NCBI GenBank assembly: GCA_937929945.1
Contig: CALFUK010000030.1
Location: forward strand, 1 to 64,000
Length of the DNA stretch: 64,000 bases
Origin: an uncultured Saprospiraceae bacterium
Lineage (GTDB): Bacteria; Bacteroidota; Bacteroidia; Chitinophagales; Saprospiraceae
Direction: 5' to 3'
Under the pieces are notes generated by a model. That model did no database searches, was not told the DNA's origin, and saw only the letters and a list, made by a program, of their open reading frames with translations. Position 1 is the first letter of the stretch. Every line of letters begins with the position of its first letter. Shown here piece by piece: positions 37,346 through 47,224 of this stretch. The position numbers were made by a program, and so were the translations under genes.

Positions 37346-38925
37346 GAGGCATCTGTTCTATAGATCTCATGATCTTGAAAGTTGATCAGCTCTTCTTCAT
37401 AGAGATCAGAAATGACCTCGAGCACATCTTTCTTTTTATAAGATGGAAATCGTGATACGACATCCTTAACTCTAATCGATTGATCCCGATGGAAGAGACC
37501 TAAAATTTCTTTCTTATGTAAGGGCTGCAGTCTCACAGGAACATTCGTCAGACAGTTATCACAATTCTGGCAGGCTGATATGACCTGGTGATCGAAGTAC
37601 TGACTCAGATACTCATGCCGACAAGAAGATAGCTGAATGAATGACAACATATGCATGAAGTGATCCATTTTAGGCTGCTGTATCCGCTCAAATGTAGACC
37701 TCAAGCCTCTCAGCTTCACCTGATTCAACATTTTGACTTTATGGATATCAGAGGGATGCAGTCTTAATTTAAGCATCAGAGATTGCAGTCGTTCTTGCCG
37801 ATTGATGTTGACATACTTTTTGGATATCGCATCTATGAAGCGAGGCCAGTCTATGATCTGTCGTTCTCTGAATCTGTCGAGGCTGATATCCTTTTGATTA
37901 TATAGCAGGTGGCATGTTGCGGGCTGTCCATCTCGACCAGCTCTACCGATTTCTTGCACGTATTCTTCGATCGAAGATGGTATGCCATAGTGAAAGACCT
38001 GCCGGACATTATTCTTATTGACACCCATGCCAAAGGCGTTAGTGGCTACCATACAAAGTCGATGACCTGAAAACCACAGGGCTTGATGTTTTTCTCGATC
38101 CTGCTTGGTCATGCCCGCATGGTAAGGGATAGCACTAACACCGTGACTCTGAAGATAGTCACTAAATACATCCACATGCTTTCTGCTCCGCACATAGACG
38201 ATGGTAGACTGCGATCGATCTAAATGATCCATGATGTATCCTCGCTTATCTTCAATCTTATTGATGCATAGACGCAGATTTGATCTTTGCTCATTCACTC
38301 TGACCTGCTCCATCTGATCTACCTGTAAGCTTTGGATGATATCTTCGGCGCTACGTGCTGTGGCTGTAGCCGTGAGTGCGAGCACAGGGACATGTGGCTT
38401 GATCTTGATCAGTCGATTCAGTTTGAGATAGCTTGGTCTGAAGTCATGACCCCACTGTGATATACAATGCGCCTCATCGATGACGATACCTGCAATCTCT
38501 GTTCTTTGGAGCAGCTGTAGAAAGGCTTCTTGCTCCACTCTTTCAGGTGAGACAAAACAAAGATCACAATCCCCATCACTTAATTGCTGACATACCTTGG
38601 CTTTCTCTTCATCTCGCATACCAGCATGAATAGAGAGAGCTCTGACGCCATACTTTCTCGCTTGGTAGCACTGATCCAGCATGAGTGATACCAGCGGGCA
38701 GATCACAATGATTGGTGCATCCAGAAGAAGAGATGGTAGCTGATAACAAAGAGATTTGCCTGTACCTGTGGGCATAATGGCGAGGCTGGACTGGCCAGCT
38801 AAAAAGCGCTTGATGACAGCTAACTGTACAGATCTGAATGCATCAAATGACCAATGATGTCGTAAAGTATCAAGTATGATAGTATCTGTAAATGCAGCTC
38901 TCAAGCGTTGGATTTTGAAGACCAA
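37342..38925 (-). CDS. recQ: RecQ-family ATP-dependent DNA helicase
   Basis: This is a superfamily-2 helicase that unwinds recombination intermediates 3-prime to 5-prime. Walker A MPTGTGKS is at 51-58, DEAH in [19 protein letters not shown], motif VI in [12 protein letters not shown], and a RecQ zinc domain with four cysteines (CRHEY, then CQNCDNC near 430-450). The protein is 527 residues and lacks the HRDC domain of long RecQ forms. It starts at TTG, with no better codon nearby. It overlaps the glycosyltransferase gene, which is probably translated from the same mRNA. Confidence 0.93.
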   Translation of the reverse strand: MVFKIQRLRAAFTDTIILDTLRHHWSFDAFRSVQLAVIKRFLAGQSSLAIMPTGTGKSLCYQLPSLLLDAPIIVICPLVSLMLDQCYQARKYGVRALSIHAGMRDEEKAKVCQQLSDGDCDLCFVSPERVEQEAFLQLLQRTEIAGIVIDEAHCISQWGHDFRPSYLKLNRLIKIKPHVPVLALTATATARSAEDIIQSLQVDQMEQVRVNEQRSNLRLCINKIEDKRGYIMDHLDRSQSTIVYVRSRKHVDVFSDYLQSHGVSAIPYHAGMTKQDREKHQALWFSGHRLCMVATNAFGMGVNKNNVRQVFHYGIPSSIEEYVQEIGRAGRDGQPATCHLLYNQKDISLDRFRERQIIDWPRFIDAISKKYVNINRQERLQSLMLKLRLHPSDIHKVKMLNQVKLRGLRSTFERIQQPKMDHFMHMLSFIQLSSCRHEYLSQYFDHQVISACQNCDNCLTNVPVRLQPLHKKEILGLFHRDQSIRVKDVVSRFPSYKKKDVLEVISDLYEEELINFQDHEIYRTDAS

Positions 38926-38953
38926 TGGTAAAATAGAGACTACAGCTTAGAAA

Positions 38954-39811
38954 TCAAAAAACCGGACATTTAATTTCAGACCTGCTGTCTCCTGCTAACT
39001 TGTAGATGACAGATATCGTACCAGATAAGAAATAGTCATTCACTTCAGGATTACCTCGGACGACTCCCGTAGTCGAAGGACTCACACTTGGCTTACGACT
39101 GTCCCTACCGATCCATGGATCAGCTAGCTGGGCTGCCAGTACCCCATTCAGTTCCGTGAGAGCTCCTATCTCTACATAAGCACGGGAAGCGACATCGTCT
39201 AAATAGTCAGTGAAGGTGACTCTCCCTAACATCTCCACCTGAACTGACAGATCCTTCGTGATGGATCGGCGCAGGCCTCCTCCAAGCGGGATAGCAAACT
39301 GCAGCAACTTGTACGGCGATCTCAGGTGAGCCGCTGTCAACCCCTGACCTTCAGTCCCGAGACTCTGCAGCTCTACCAGCTGATTATCGACGATATTGAC
39401 TGCCTTGGGACTATGTCTAAACACAGCTGGGCCGCCAGCAGCGTATAGACTCCATCCCCGCCACTGGATGATATCGTACTCCGCCAAGAGGCCTAATTCC
39501 ACCAGCTTGTTCTGAAAAGACAAGTTACGATTGAGTCGGACGGGACTATCTGTAGAAAAAGCATCAGAGCCACTAATGTTTAGAATACTGAAATTGATCC
39601 TCACAGCAATTCTTTCGTGTATACTCTGTCTGATAAAAAGCTGAAACGCAGATTCCGTATTCTGTACGATATTTGACATCGGTACTGGATCCAGATCTCC
39701 TGTATAGAGCGCAGCTCCACCTCCGACACCGATGGCACTCTTCTGCGTATTCGCTACAAAGCACCAAGCCAGTAGTAGGGTCATCATAGCCAACTTATGC
39801 ATACTCTTCAT
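38954..39811 (-). CDS. DUF6089-like outer-membrane barrel protein
   Basis: This 285-residue protein with a signal peptide (ending VANTQ) has an AIGVGGGAALYTGDLDP start, then IAVRINFSILNISGSDAFS and RNLSFQNKLVELGLLAEYDI. These are the usual strand sequences of DUF6089 barrels in Bacteroidota. It probably lies in the outer membrane; its function is unknown, and some relatives are linked to type IX secretion or gliding. It precedes recQ by 28 bp on the same strand, so recQ may be transcribed with it. Confidence 0.82.
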   Translation of the reverse strand: MKSMHKLAMMTLLLAWCFVANTQKSAIGVGGGAALYTGDLDPVPMSNIVQNTESAFQLFIRQSIHERIAVRINFSILNISGSDAFSTDSPVRLNRNLSFQNKLVELGLLAEYDIIQWRGWSLYAAGGPAVFRHSPKAVNIVDNQLVELQSLGTEGQGLTAAHLRSPYKLLQFAIPLGGGLRRSITKDLSVQVEMLGRVTFTDYLDDVASRAYVEIGALTELNGVLAAQLADPWIGRDSRKPSVSPSTTGVVRGNPEVNDYFLSGTISVIYKLAGDSRSEIKCPVF

Positions 39812-40165
39812 CAGATTTCTTAAATATTGCTTAAATGTAAACTAAGTACAACCCTTTCTTCATACCTGCTTGTTAAGCAATTTATTGAATAAATTTTTAA
39901 CCAGCCTGATATGATTAGGACAATCTGCTGGATATCATATCTTTACTGTCCTATTATTATAAAATGATAAATTTCACGATTCGTCTATGAGGTCAATAAT
40001 AATGACACCTAAGAGTTCCCTTTAGCTTACTTACGTACACATGGGTATTGCAACCTACAGTATTAATCTATGACATAAGTAAAAGGTAGATCGATAAGGT
40101 ACGAAAGCGAATGATTAAGCTCCATATATTGAGCAATAGACTTTGAGTGACTAAAAATTACAAAC
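39812..40165. other. Divergent intergenic region, no clear element
   Basis: This 354-bp gap between the DUF6089-like and S8 peptidase genes is AT-rich and must hold both promoters. I see a GATATCATATC inverted repeat near 39931 and a TATCTTTA near it, but no full promoter match and no coding sequence. Confidence 0.35.
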
Positions 40166-41806
40166 ATGAAAATTATTTCAATTGCCTTAGCTGTGTTAAT
40201 CAGCTCTTACATGTATGGCCAACAGCCGGCCATTGATTGGTATTACTCTTCTATTCAGCTGGATGATACCTACAGTGACTTACTATCGAGTCGCAGCTCC
40301 ACACCCGTCATAGTTGCCGTCATCGATTCTGGAGTCGATGTAGAGCATGAAGATCTCAAGCCCAATGTATGGACAAATACCGACGAGATACCTGGCAATG
40401 GCATTGATGATGATAAAAATGGCTACATAGATGACATCCATGGTTGGAACTTTATAGGTAATGCTGATGGTACTAACGTCAATGGGGAGACTCTAGAAGT
40501 GACTCGTCTATATGCTAAATACCATCCGAAATTTAAGGATGCTAAACCAGAGCTACTTACGAAAGAACAAAAAGAAAAGTACGACCTATATATCAAATAT
40601 AAAGAAGAGGTAGAATCCAAAAGAGAGTCAAATCAAGCCAATGCCGACAACTTTAAAATGCAGAGAAACTTTGTCCTCGGCATGGTCGACGGCTATGTAG
40701 ATCAGATTGGAGATGTGGAGATTACACCAGAATACATAGACACCACTTCTGTGGAGATCCCAGGCGAATTTAAAAGCGCCATCACGGAGCTCTTGGTCCA
40801 ATATCAGGCAGAAACGGGTGAAACTCCGACAATGGTGGATATTAGAAATCTCATTGATGAAGAGCTCTCAGGAGCTGTCGATCACTACCAGAAACAAGTA
40901 GACTACTACTATAATCCAGACTTCAATTCAAGAAAAATCATTGGTGACAACTATGAAGATCAGACAGAAAGAATTTATGGTAACAGCGATGTAGAAGGCC
41001 CTGATGCTTTTCACGGGACACACGTAGCTGGTATCATCGGCGCTGTCGCAGATAATGAGGTAGGCATCAAAGGCATCGCCAAAAATGTGCAGATCATGTC
41101 AGTCAGAACAGTACCATCAGGTGATGAGCATGATAAAGATGTGGCTAATGCAATCCGCTACGCCGTGGATAATGGCGCAAGCGTTATCAATATGAGCTTT
41201 GGGAAGAGCTATTCTTGGAATAAGCAAGTGGTAGATGATGCTGTCCGCTATGCTGAGAAAAAAGATGTACTACTGGTCCATGCAGCTGGAAATGACGGCA
41301 AAAACAATGACACCGCCGATAATTTCCCAAATGATAAATATGAAAAGCCTAAAGGCTTCTTGTTCTGGAAAAAGAAGCACGCTAAGTCTTGGCTAGAAGT
41401 AGGTGCTCTCTCCTACCAGCCAGGCGAAGGTCTTGCCGCTTCATTCTCTAATTATGGTAGTGCGAATGTAGATGTATTCGCCCCAGGTGTACACATGTAC
41501 TCTACAACGCCTGATAACAACTATAAAATAGCTCAGGGTACCAGTATGGCGGCTCCTGTGGTTGCTGGAGTTGCGGCAGTACTTAGATCCTATTTCCCTG
41601 GTCTCACAGCTAAGCAAGTGAAATCAGTCATCATGGAATCATCTACTCCACACAATGTGCGAGTGAAAAAGCCAGGCTCTGATGAGCTAGTCGGATTCAG
41701 CTCACTGAGTGTGTCAGGAGGCGCGGTGAATCTTAAGTCAGCTGTACAACTGGCCTCTACAACTAAAGGGAAAAAGAAAGTAAAGAAGAAAAAGAATAGA
41801 GCATAA
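40166..41806 (+). CDS. Secreted S8 (subtilisin) peptidase with large insertion
   Basis: This is a subtilisin-type serine endopeptidase, 546 residues, with signal peptide (ending YGQQ). The catalytic triad is Asp54 (AVIDSGVD), His283 (FHGTHVAG) and Ser460 (GTSMAAP), with the oxyanion Asn376 (AAGNDG). About 229 residues separate Asp and His, against about 30 in subtilisin, so a helical, Lys/Glu-rich insert occupies roughly 100-275. The C-terminus is very basic (GKKKVKKKKNR) and has no type IX sorting domain. It is probably periplasmic or secreted. It is convergent with the DUF721 gene. Confidence 0.93.
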   Translation: MKIISIALAVLISSYMYGQQPAIDWYYSSIQLDDTYSDLLSSRSSTPVIVAVIDSGVDVEHEDLKPNVWTNTDEIPGNGIDDDKNGYIDDIHGWNFIGNADGTNVNGETLEVTRLYAKYHPKFKDAKPELLTKEQKEKYDLYIKYKEEVESKRESNQANADNFKMQRNFVLGMVDGYVDQIGDVEITPEYIDTTSVEIPGEFKSAITELLVQYQAETGETPTMVDIRNLIDEELSGAVDHYQKQVDYYYNPDFNSRKIIGDNYEDQTERIYGNSDVEGPDAFHGTHVAGIIGAVADNEVGIKGIAKNVQIMSVRTVPSGDEHDKDVANAIRYAVDNGASVINMSFGKSYSWNKQVVDDAVRYAEKKDVLLVHAAGNDGKNNDTADNFPNDKYEKPKGFLFWKKKHAKSWLEVGALSYQPGEGLAASFSNYGSANVDVFAPGVHMYSTTPDNNYKIAQGTSMAAPVVAGVAAVLRSYFPGLTAKQVKSVIMESSTPHNVRVKKPGSDELVGFSSLSVSGGAVNLKSAVQLASTTKGKKKVKKKKNRA

Positions 41807-41820
41807 TCAACAATACAGGA

Positions 41821-42123
41821 TCACAAGATCCGCACGTCAGTAAACTCAAGCTGATCAAATTCATCAGATAGCAATTTGATCAGCTTGTCCTTACTGTATT
41901 GTAGCTCCGTCCTCAGCGGGATGGATGTAATCTCCACTGTTAATACACCATTCCGATAGCGAAGACTCTTCGTATAATTAGAGATAGTCATCCCCATCTG
42001 CTCGTACCAAAATTTCTTGACATCGACTTCAGAATAACCCCTTTTGATTCTTTTCTGACCTACGAATGCCTTAAGGACGTTCTGGAGTGTGTCTTCGTTT
42101 CCTTTCTTCTTCATAGCTTTCAT
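41821..42123 (-). CDS. DUF721/DciA-like protein
   Basis: This small protein is of the DUF721 family, whose members include DciA, a loader or partner of the replicative helicase DnaB. The KH-like core is visible as VDVKKFWYEQMGMTISNYT and VLTVEITSIPLRTELQYSKD. Starting at the Met at 42123 gives about 100 residues; the longer frame from 42153 adds ten residues of doubtful value. Its position directly downstream of recF is the usual DUF721 context. Confidence 0.8.
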   Translation of the reverse strand: MKAMKKKGNEDTLQNVLKAFVGQKRIKRGYSEVDVKKFWYEQMGMTISNYTKSLRYRNGVLTVEITSIPLRTELQYSKDKLIKLLSDEFDQLEFTDVRIL

Positions 42124-42187
42124 TTTTAGTAGTGTGTGCCATCCCTCAGTCACATCAATCCTCTACCTGAGTCATCAACTGATTAAT

Positions 42188-43330
42188 TTACCTATTTGAA
42201 TTATTCTCGTGTATTAGTCTTGGTGAATTCTCATCGATGTAATAAACCTCATGCGTGATAGACGAATCCTTCAAAATAGAAGAAACGCGATCCGCATCCG
42301 TATCAGTGATAAATATCTGAGTGTCATCATAATGATGAATGTATGTCAATAAGTTCCGCACACGATCTGCATCTAGCTTAGCAAAGATATCATCTATCAG
42401 CAAGATCGGAGTCTTACCCGTCTCTGCTTTGATTTTTTCTTTCATGGCAAGCTTTAAGGAGATTAGAAAGCTCTTCATCTGGCCCTCAGAGCCAAATTGC
42501 TTAAGCACTTGACCATTCATCTTAAAGATGATATCATCCTTGTGGATACCCACTGTCGTCCGCTGCAGGATCATATCCTTCTGTCTCGCTTCTATGAGAG
42601 CCGTCGCAAAGTCGTAAGTCAGCAGCTGACTGCGATAATCGCATGATACCGCCTCGCGATCTCCTGATATGGACTTATAGGCTTCCATAAATAACAATGA
42701 AAAATCCTGAATAAACTGCTCTCTCACCTTCTTGATGAATTCTGCGGGCTCCAAGAGTTGCTGGTCATAACTACTCAGTAGAGCTTCGTTTAGCCCCGTG
42801 GACTTAATGCTCTTCAGATAGCTATTGCGCTGCAGCAACAGCCTGTTATAGGTGATCAGGTGATGCAGATAGGCTTTGTCGTACTGACATATGCCAGCAT
42901 CGATGAATTTTCTTCTGTCTGCACTCCCCTCAAAGAATAGCTGGATATCTCGGGGGCCAATCATGACCAATGGAATAGCTCCTACGTGATCAGATATTCG
43001 CTCTCTCTTCTTTGCATTGAGCAAAATTTCCTTTTTCCCTCCTTTGGGGTACTTGATGACTACGAGATCCGTGGCACTCAGATGCTGGTACTTCCCTTCG
43101 ATTCTAAAAAAATCTTCTCCGTGGATGATGAGCTTAGAATCTCTCGGTATATAGCGGCTCTTACCTAAGCTCAGCATATAGATGGCATCGAGCAAATTAG
43201 TCTTTCCAGCACCATTATTCCCTGTAAATAGAATCGTTCTCTCTCCAAACTGGAGCTGAGTCGCCGAATAATTTTTAAACTGAGTAAGCTTGATGGACTG
43301 TAGAAGCAATAGCTGGTGTTTATGAGACAA
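42188..43330 (-). CDS. recF: DNA replication/repair protein RecF
   Basis: This SMC-like ATPase helps load RecA at gaps. Walker A GNNGAGKT is at 37-44, the RecF-type GPRDIQLFFEGSADRRKFID segment follows, and the C-terminal signature FGSEGQMKSFLISLKLA and Walker B ILLIDDIFAKLD are present. It has 380 residues counted from the TTG at 43330. That codon overlaps a TACATTTG promoter element, so the TTG at 43309, seven codons later, may be the true start. The DUF721 gene follows. Confidence 0.94.
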   Translation of the reverse strand: MSHKHQLLLLQSIKLTQFKNYSATQLQFGERTILFTGNNGAGKTNLLDAIYMLSLGKSRYIPRDSKLIIHGEDFFRIEGKYQHLSATDLVVIKYPKGGKKEILLNAKKRERISDHVGAIPLVMIGPRDIQLFFEGSADRRKFIDAGICQYDKAYLHHLITYNRLLLQRNSYLKSIKSTGLNEALLSSYDQQLLEPAEFIKKVREQFIQDFSLLFMEAYKSISGDREAVSCDYRSQLLTYDFATALIEARQKDMILQRTTVGIHKDDIIFKMNGQVLKQFGSEGQMKSFLISLKLAMKEKIKAETGKTPILLIDDIFAKLDADRVRNLLTYIHHYDDTQIFITDTDADRVSSILKDSSITHEVYYIDENSPRLIHENNSNR

Positions 43331-43335
43331 ATGTA
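43328..43335 (-). promoter_or_regulatory. -7 promoter element before recF
   Basis: On the minus strand TACATTTG fits TAnnTTTG. It overlaps the first TTG of the recF frame, which suggests that translation begins further in. Confidence 0.45.
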
Positions 43336-43554
43336 AAGGAGTTAGCCCTAACTAATCGAATAATCTGAATGGAATCATCGTCGGCATACATCTTGGATCA
43401 ATTATGGCAAAAACAAGTAAATCAACTAAATCCAAACAAAGGTGTTTATTCCAGGTATCAGATGGACAAAGAAAAGCCTCTGAATCATAAAACAGCACGT
43501 GCTTTTTCTATTTATCTCAAAGATCAAGTATCTTGCTCACCAATTTGAAACTAT

Positions 43555-44592
43555 ATGGCAGTTACGACTAAACCAAAGAAGAAGACAGCAAAGAAGGCGA
43601 AAGCTTCATCCTACAGCAAAGAGACCTATCTATCGTGGTTTGAGGTGATGTATCGCATCAGAAGATTTGAGGAAAGGACCCTTATGGCCTATGGCCAACA
43701 GAAGATTAGAGGTTTCTGCCACGTATACATAGGCCAGGAGGCTATCGCCGCAGGTATGGTATCTGCACTGACATCAGAAGATAAGGTGGTCACAGCATAC
43801 AGACAGCATGGTATTGCACTCAGCCGGGGCTTAGACTCTAAGTCATGCATGGCTGAGTTATTCGGTAAGGCCACGGGCTGCGTCAAAGGAAAAGGAGGCT
43901 CTATGCACTTCTTCTCTAAAGAACATAACTATTTCGGTGGTAATGGTATCGTCGGCGCCCAGATTCCAATTGGCACGGGCATCGCTTTTGCCGAAAAGTA
44001 TAGAAAAACGTCTAATCTCGCTGTCACCATGTTTGGAGACGGTGCCGCGAGGCAAGGTGCCTTATATGAGTCGTTCAATATGGCAGAGACATGGGATCTC
44101 CCTGTCCTGTACATATGTGAGAACAACGGCTATGCCATGGGTACATCCGTAGAGCGAACCAGCTCAGTGACTGACATATACAAGATGGGACAACCCTTCA
44201 ATATGCCAAGTGAGCAGGTAGATGGTATGTCTCCAGAGGCAGTGCACGAAGCCATGACCAGAGCTGCTGAATACATCCGCTCAGGCCAGGGCCCTTATTT
44301 CTTAGAGATCAAGACCTACAGATATAAAGGACACTCCGTATCAGATCCTGCTAAATACAGAACAAAAGAAGAGCTCCAGCACTATAAGAACCTTGATCCT
44401 GTCAAGGCCATCGAGGCGAAAATTCTTGCAGATAAAATCGCATCTGAGACTGAAGTGAAAGCCATCAAAGATGCCATCAAGCAGGAGCTGGATGAAGCAG
44501 TCAAGTTCGCGGAAGAGTCGCCACAGCCAGACCCATCAGAGCTATACACTGACAATTATACTCAGGAAGATTATCCCTTTATCACCGATTAG
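43555..44592 (+). CDS. pdhA: Pyruvate dehydrogenase E1 component, alpha subunit
   Basis: This thiamine-diphosphate enzyme subunit decarboxylates pyruvate for acetyl-CoA formation. The ThDP motif begins GDGAARQ at 161-167 and ends at Asn190/Asn191. The regulatory loop RYKGHSVSDPAKYR of E1 alpha subunits is present. It has 345 residues, with a Lys/Ala-rich N-terminal tail of about 18 residues before the conserved part. E1 beta and E2 are not next to it. A branched-chain keto-acid E1 is the main alternative, but the sequence favours pyruvate. Confidence 0.92.
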   Translation: MAVTTKPKKKTAKKAKASSYSKETYLSWFEVMYRIRRFEERTLMAYGQQKIRGFCHVYIGQEAIAAGMVSALTSEDKVVTAYRQHGIALSRGLDSKSCMAELFGKATGCVKGKGGSMHFFSKEHNYFGGNGIVGAQIPIGTGIAFAEKYRKTSNLAVTMFGDGAARQGALYESFNMAETWDLPVLYICENNGYAMGTSVERTSSVTDIYKMGQPFNMPSEQVDGMSPEAVHEAMTRAAEYIRSGQGPYFLEIKTYRYKGHSVSDPAKYRTKEELQHYKNLDPVKAIEAKILADKIASETEVKAIKDAIKQELDEAVKFAEESPQPDPSELYTDNYTQEDYPFITD

Positions 44593-44699
44593 AGGCAGCA
44601 TTCTCAGTATAGCTGTGGTTAAACAAAGTGAAATATTGCTTAGCCCGCGTCAGAGAGACATTTTCTGAAAAACATATCGACTGAGCAGGCGTTAAGTCT

Positions 44700-45443
44700 A
44701 TGTCACGTAACATCTTTTGTATGATTCGATTGCTCATAGCACTTAGTCTACTATCACTTTGCATACTCTCTTGCGGAGATGATAGCTCTGATTATGATGT
44801 ATTCTTTAAGTTGGAGTACGATGGGGAAGCTCTCGTCATGTTGGAAGAGTATGACTACCCTGACGGCCAGAAGGTAAAATTTACCAGATTTTCATTCTAT
44901 GCATCTGATATAAGGGTATCAAATGGCTCAGAATCCCAACTTATCAAAGAAGTAGACTTCCTCAACCTTACAGACAGCCATTCTCGCATAGAATTGGCCA
45001 GTACAGGGTATAGAATGAACCTGAAAGACATCACCATCAAAGATCCCACACGTCTGGACTTCAATATTGGTGTTACCGCAGATCAGAACGCTACAATTCC
45101 AGCTAACTACACTGGTGATCATCCACTAGCCAAGCCAGGAGAATACTGGATCGGCTGGGAAAGCTTCATCTTCTTCAAGATAGAAGGCATTATGGATACG
45201 ACTGGTGATGGAGATACGGACACGAATATCGCCCTGCACATCGGCTCGGATGATATGTTGAGATTTACTTCCGTGGATCTTTCTGCTGATGAAGATGAAA
45301 CTGAAGTTGTCATCGATCTGCAAAATATTTTTAGTGACGGCGATGTCACCTATGACATTCTGAATGACCCTCAGATACACAGCCTAAATCAAATCGCGCA
45401 AGCCGAGTTTTTAATCGATAACTTACAAAAGCAGATCAAATGA
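44700..45443 (+). CDS. MbnP-family copper-binding lipoprotein 1
   Basis: This is a 247-residue lipoprotein (LCILSC lipobox) of the MbnP family, proteins processed by dihaem MbnH enzymes that oxidise a tryptophan to make a copper site. The core strands are visible (VKFTRFSFYASDIRV, VDFLNLTDSHS, LDFNIGVTADQN) and so is the HIGSD motif near 180. The usual HWNW segment is here YWIGWES, so the modifiable Trp may sit differently. The gene overlaps its paralogue by ATGA and precedes the dihaem enzyme, forming a three-gene operon. Confidence 0.85.
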   Translation: MSRNIFCMIRLLIALSLLSLCILSCGDDSSDYDVFFKLEYDGEALVMLEEYDYPDGQKVKFTRFSFYASDIRVSNGSESQLIKEVDFLNLTDSHSRIELASTGYRMNLKDITIKDPTRLDFNIGVTADQNATIPANYTGDHPLAKPGEYWIGWESFIFFKIEGIMDTTGDGDTDTNIALHIGSDDMLRFTSVDLSADEDETEVVIDLQNIFSDGDVTYDILNDPQIHSLNQIAQAEFLIDNLQKQIK

Positions 45444-46186
45444 CAAAATTAAAACATGCTTTAGCTCTTATAGCTGTCGTAGCCTTGTCATCATTGTTCT
45501 TCTATGCCTGTGGAGATGATTCAGATAGCCAATCCGTTTTACTGGATTTTGAATTTGATTTTCGGATCAATGATCAGAAACTCGTATTTGGTCAAGTCTA
45601 TGATCTAAATGAATCTAAAGTCAGCTTCAAAGTAGCTAACTACTACATCGGAGGCCTCCAGATGACACAGGAAGATGGTGCTGTAATTGATCTGTCTGCA
45701 GATTATCTCCTAGCAGGTCCAGGCAACATTTTTTCTGCAGCCGAAAAGGTACCCAACAATGATATCGTCAAATTCGATTTTTTCATCGGTGTAGACGAAG
45801 CTTCTAACAGCCAGACGGAGACAGACTTTACCTCTCGGCCCAGTACTGACCCATTGGGTATGAAAGACCCATCCATGCATTGGAACTGGAATTCTGGATA
45901 CAAATTCCTCAGAGTGGATGGCGAAGTCGATACGGATGGTGATGACATACCGGATACTCCCATAGCCTATCATATAGGTTCTGATCCCTTACTGAAGAAC
46001 GTATCGATATCTAGTGATCGAGACATCAGTGATGATTCTACGATTCATTTCGTATTGGACATAAACGAGTTCTTTGCTGGTGTAAACTTCCAAGTCGTAG
46101 AAAACCAAGACACCCATACTGGTAATAACTTGGAGCTGGCGCAGCGCTTAGTCTCTCATCTAGACACAGCCTTATCAGTAGAATAA
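45440..46186 (+). CDS. MbnP-family copper-binding lipoprotein 2
   Basis: This is the second MbnP-family member, 248 residues, with a signal peptide ending in a lipobox (SSLFFYAC). The family strands VSFKVANYYIGGLQM, the HWNWNSGYKFLRVDGEVD block and AYHIGSDPL are all closer to the family norm than in copy 1. Copy 1 and copy 2 overlap by four bases. It is predicted to bind copper in the periplasm after modification by the dihaem protein encoded next. Confidence 0.88.
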   Translation: MTKLKHALALIAVVALSSLFFYACGDDSDSQSVLLDFEFDFRINDQKLVFGQVYDLNESKVSFKVANYYIGGLQMTQEDGAVIDLSADYLLAGPGNIFSAAEKVPNNDIVKFDFFIGVDEASNSQTETDFTSRPSTDPLGMKDPSMHWNWNSGYKFLRVDGEVDTDGDDIPDTPIAYHIGSDPLLKNVSISSDRDISDDSTIHFVLDINEFFAGVNFQVVENQDTHTGNNLELAQRLVSHLDTALSVE

Positions 46187-46224
46187 GCCTCTATAGTAGC
46201 CTGGTCGCTATCGCAGCGGGACTC

Positions 46225-47199
46225 TTGCTGGGAAGTAATGCATGTTATGAAGGTACGACTCAAGCAGAAATGATATTCCCTTACAGTCTGGTGCCAGAAG
46301 ACATAACTCCATTTGAAGTCCCTGCGGATAATCCCTTGACCCTTGCTAAGGTAGATTTGGGCAGACGACTATTCAATGAACCATCCATCTCCCTGGACAG
46401 CACCATTTCTTGTGCCAGCTGCCATAAGAAAGATCTCGCCTTCGCTGACACACTGTCGATCACCCCGGGCATCCATGGCCTTACAGGCGATAGAAATCCT
46501 CCATCACTATTAAATGCGGCTTACCTGCAGTCGATTAATAAGGATGGCGGAGTCGCAAAGCTCGACATTCAAGCGCTGGTACCCATCGAAGATGAGAATG
46601 AAATGGGTATCTCTATCGTGAAGCTCATCGACCGATTACAAGCGGATCCCGATTACAGTCGACAATTTACAGCCGCCTATGGGACAGATGTAAACGGATA
46701 TAACATCCCGAGAGCATTAGCCAGCTATGTCAGAACCCTGATCAGTTTTGATTCGCCATATGATGCCTACACCAATGGAGATATTAGCGCCTTATCCCAG
46801 TCTGCGATAAAAGGTAAAGCACTTTTCTTCAGCGATCGGCTTAACTGCGCTTCCTGCCATTCAGGTAATCTACTGACGAATCAATCATTTCAGAACAATG
46901 GGCTATATAACAATTACTCAGACCTCGGGCGTGCGTTGATCACACTGGACAGTGCTGATGTGGGGAAGTTTCGAGTGCCCAGTCTGCGAAATGTGGCATT
47001 GACGGCTCCCTATATGCATGACGGCAGCCTGAATTCTCTACAGGAAGTACTGGATCACTATCAGCATAACTTAAGCGGACATACGAATCAAAGTCCCCAG
47101 CTGCGCTCATTCGAATTAGATGATGATGAAGTACAAGACATGATGGCATTCTTAGAGTCACTCACAGGAAGTCAAGCTAAGCGTGGATTAAATCAATAG
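46225..47199 (+). CDS. Dihaem cytochrome c peroxidase-like enzyme (MbnH-type)
   Basis: This protein has two c-type haem sites, CASCHKKD and CASCHSGN, and the dihaem peroxidase/MauG fold (PSISLDSTISCASC, RNPPSLLNAAYL, VPSLRNVALTAPYMHDGS). Next to two MbnP genes it is best read as MbnH, which oxidises a Trp of MbnP. The only standard start in frame is TTG at 46225, which cuts off most of a signal peptide. Reading upstream in frame from ATA at 46183 gives a complete lipoprotein signal (SLYSSLVAIAAGLLLGSNAC), and that ATA overlaps the preceding stop. The true start may be 46183. Confidence 0.88.
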   Translation: MLGSNACYEGTTQAEMIFPYSLVPEDITPFEVPADNPLTLAKVDLGRRLFNEPSISLDSTISCASCHKKDLAFADTLSITPGIHGLTGDRNPPSLLNAAYLQSINKDGGVAKLDIQALVPIEDENEMGISIVKLIDRLQADPDYSRQFTAAYGTDVNGYNIPRALASYVRTLISFDSPYDAYTNGDISALSQSAIKGKALFFSDRLNCASCHSGNLLTNQSFQNNGLYNNYSDLGRALITLDSADVGKFRVPSLRNVALTAPYMHDGSLNSLQEVLDHYQHNLSGHTNQSPQLRSFELDDDEVQDMMAFLESLTGSQAKRGLNQ

Positions 47200-47224
47200 C
47201 TTGTAGACACTCGATCTCCATTAC

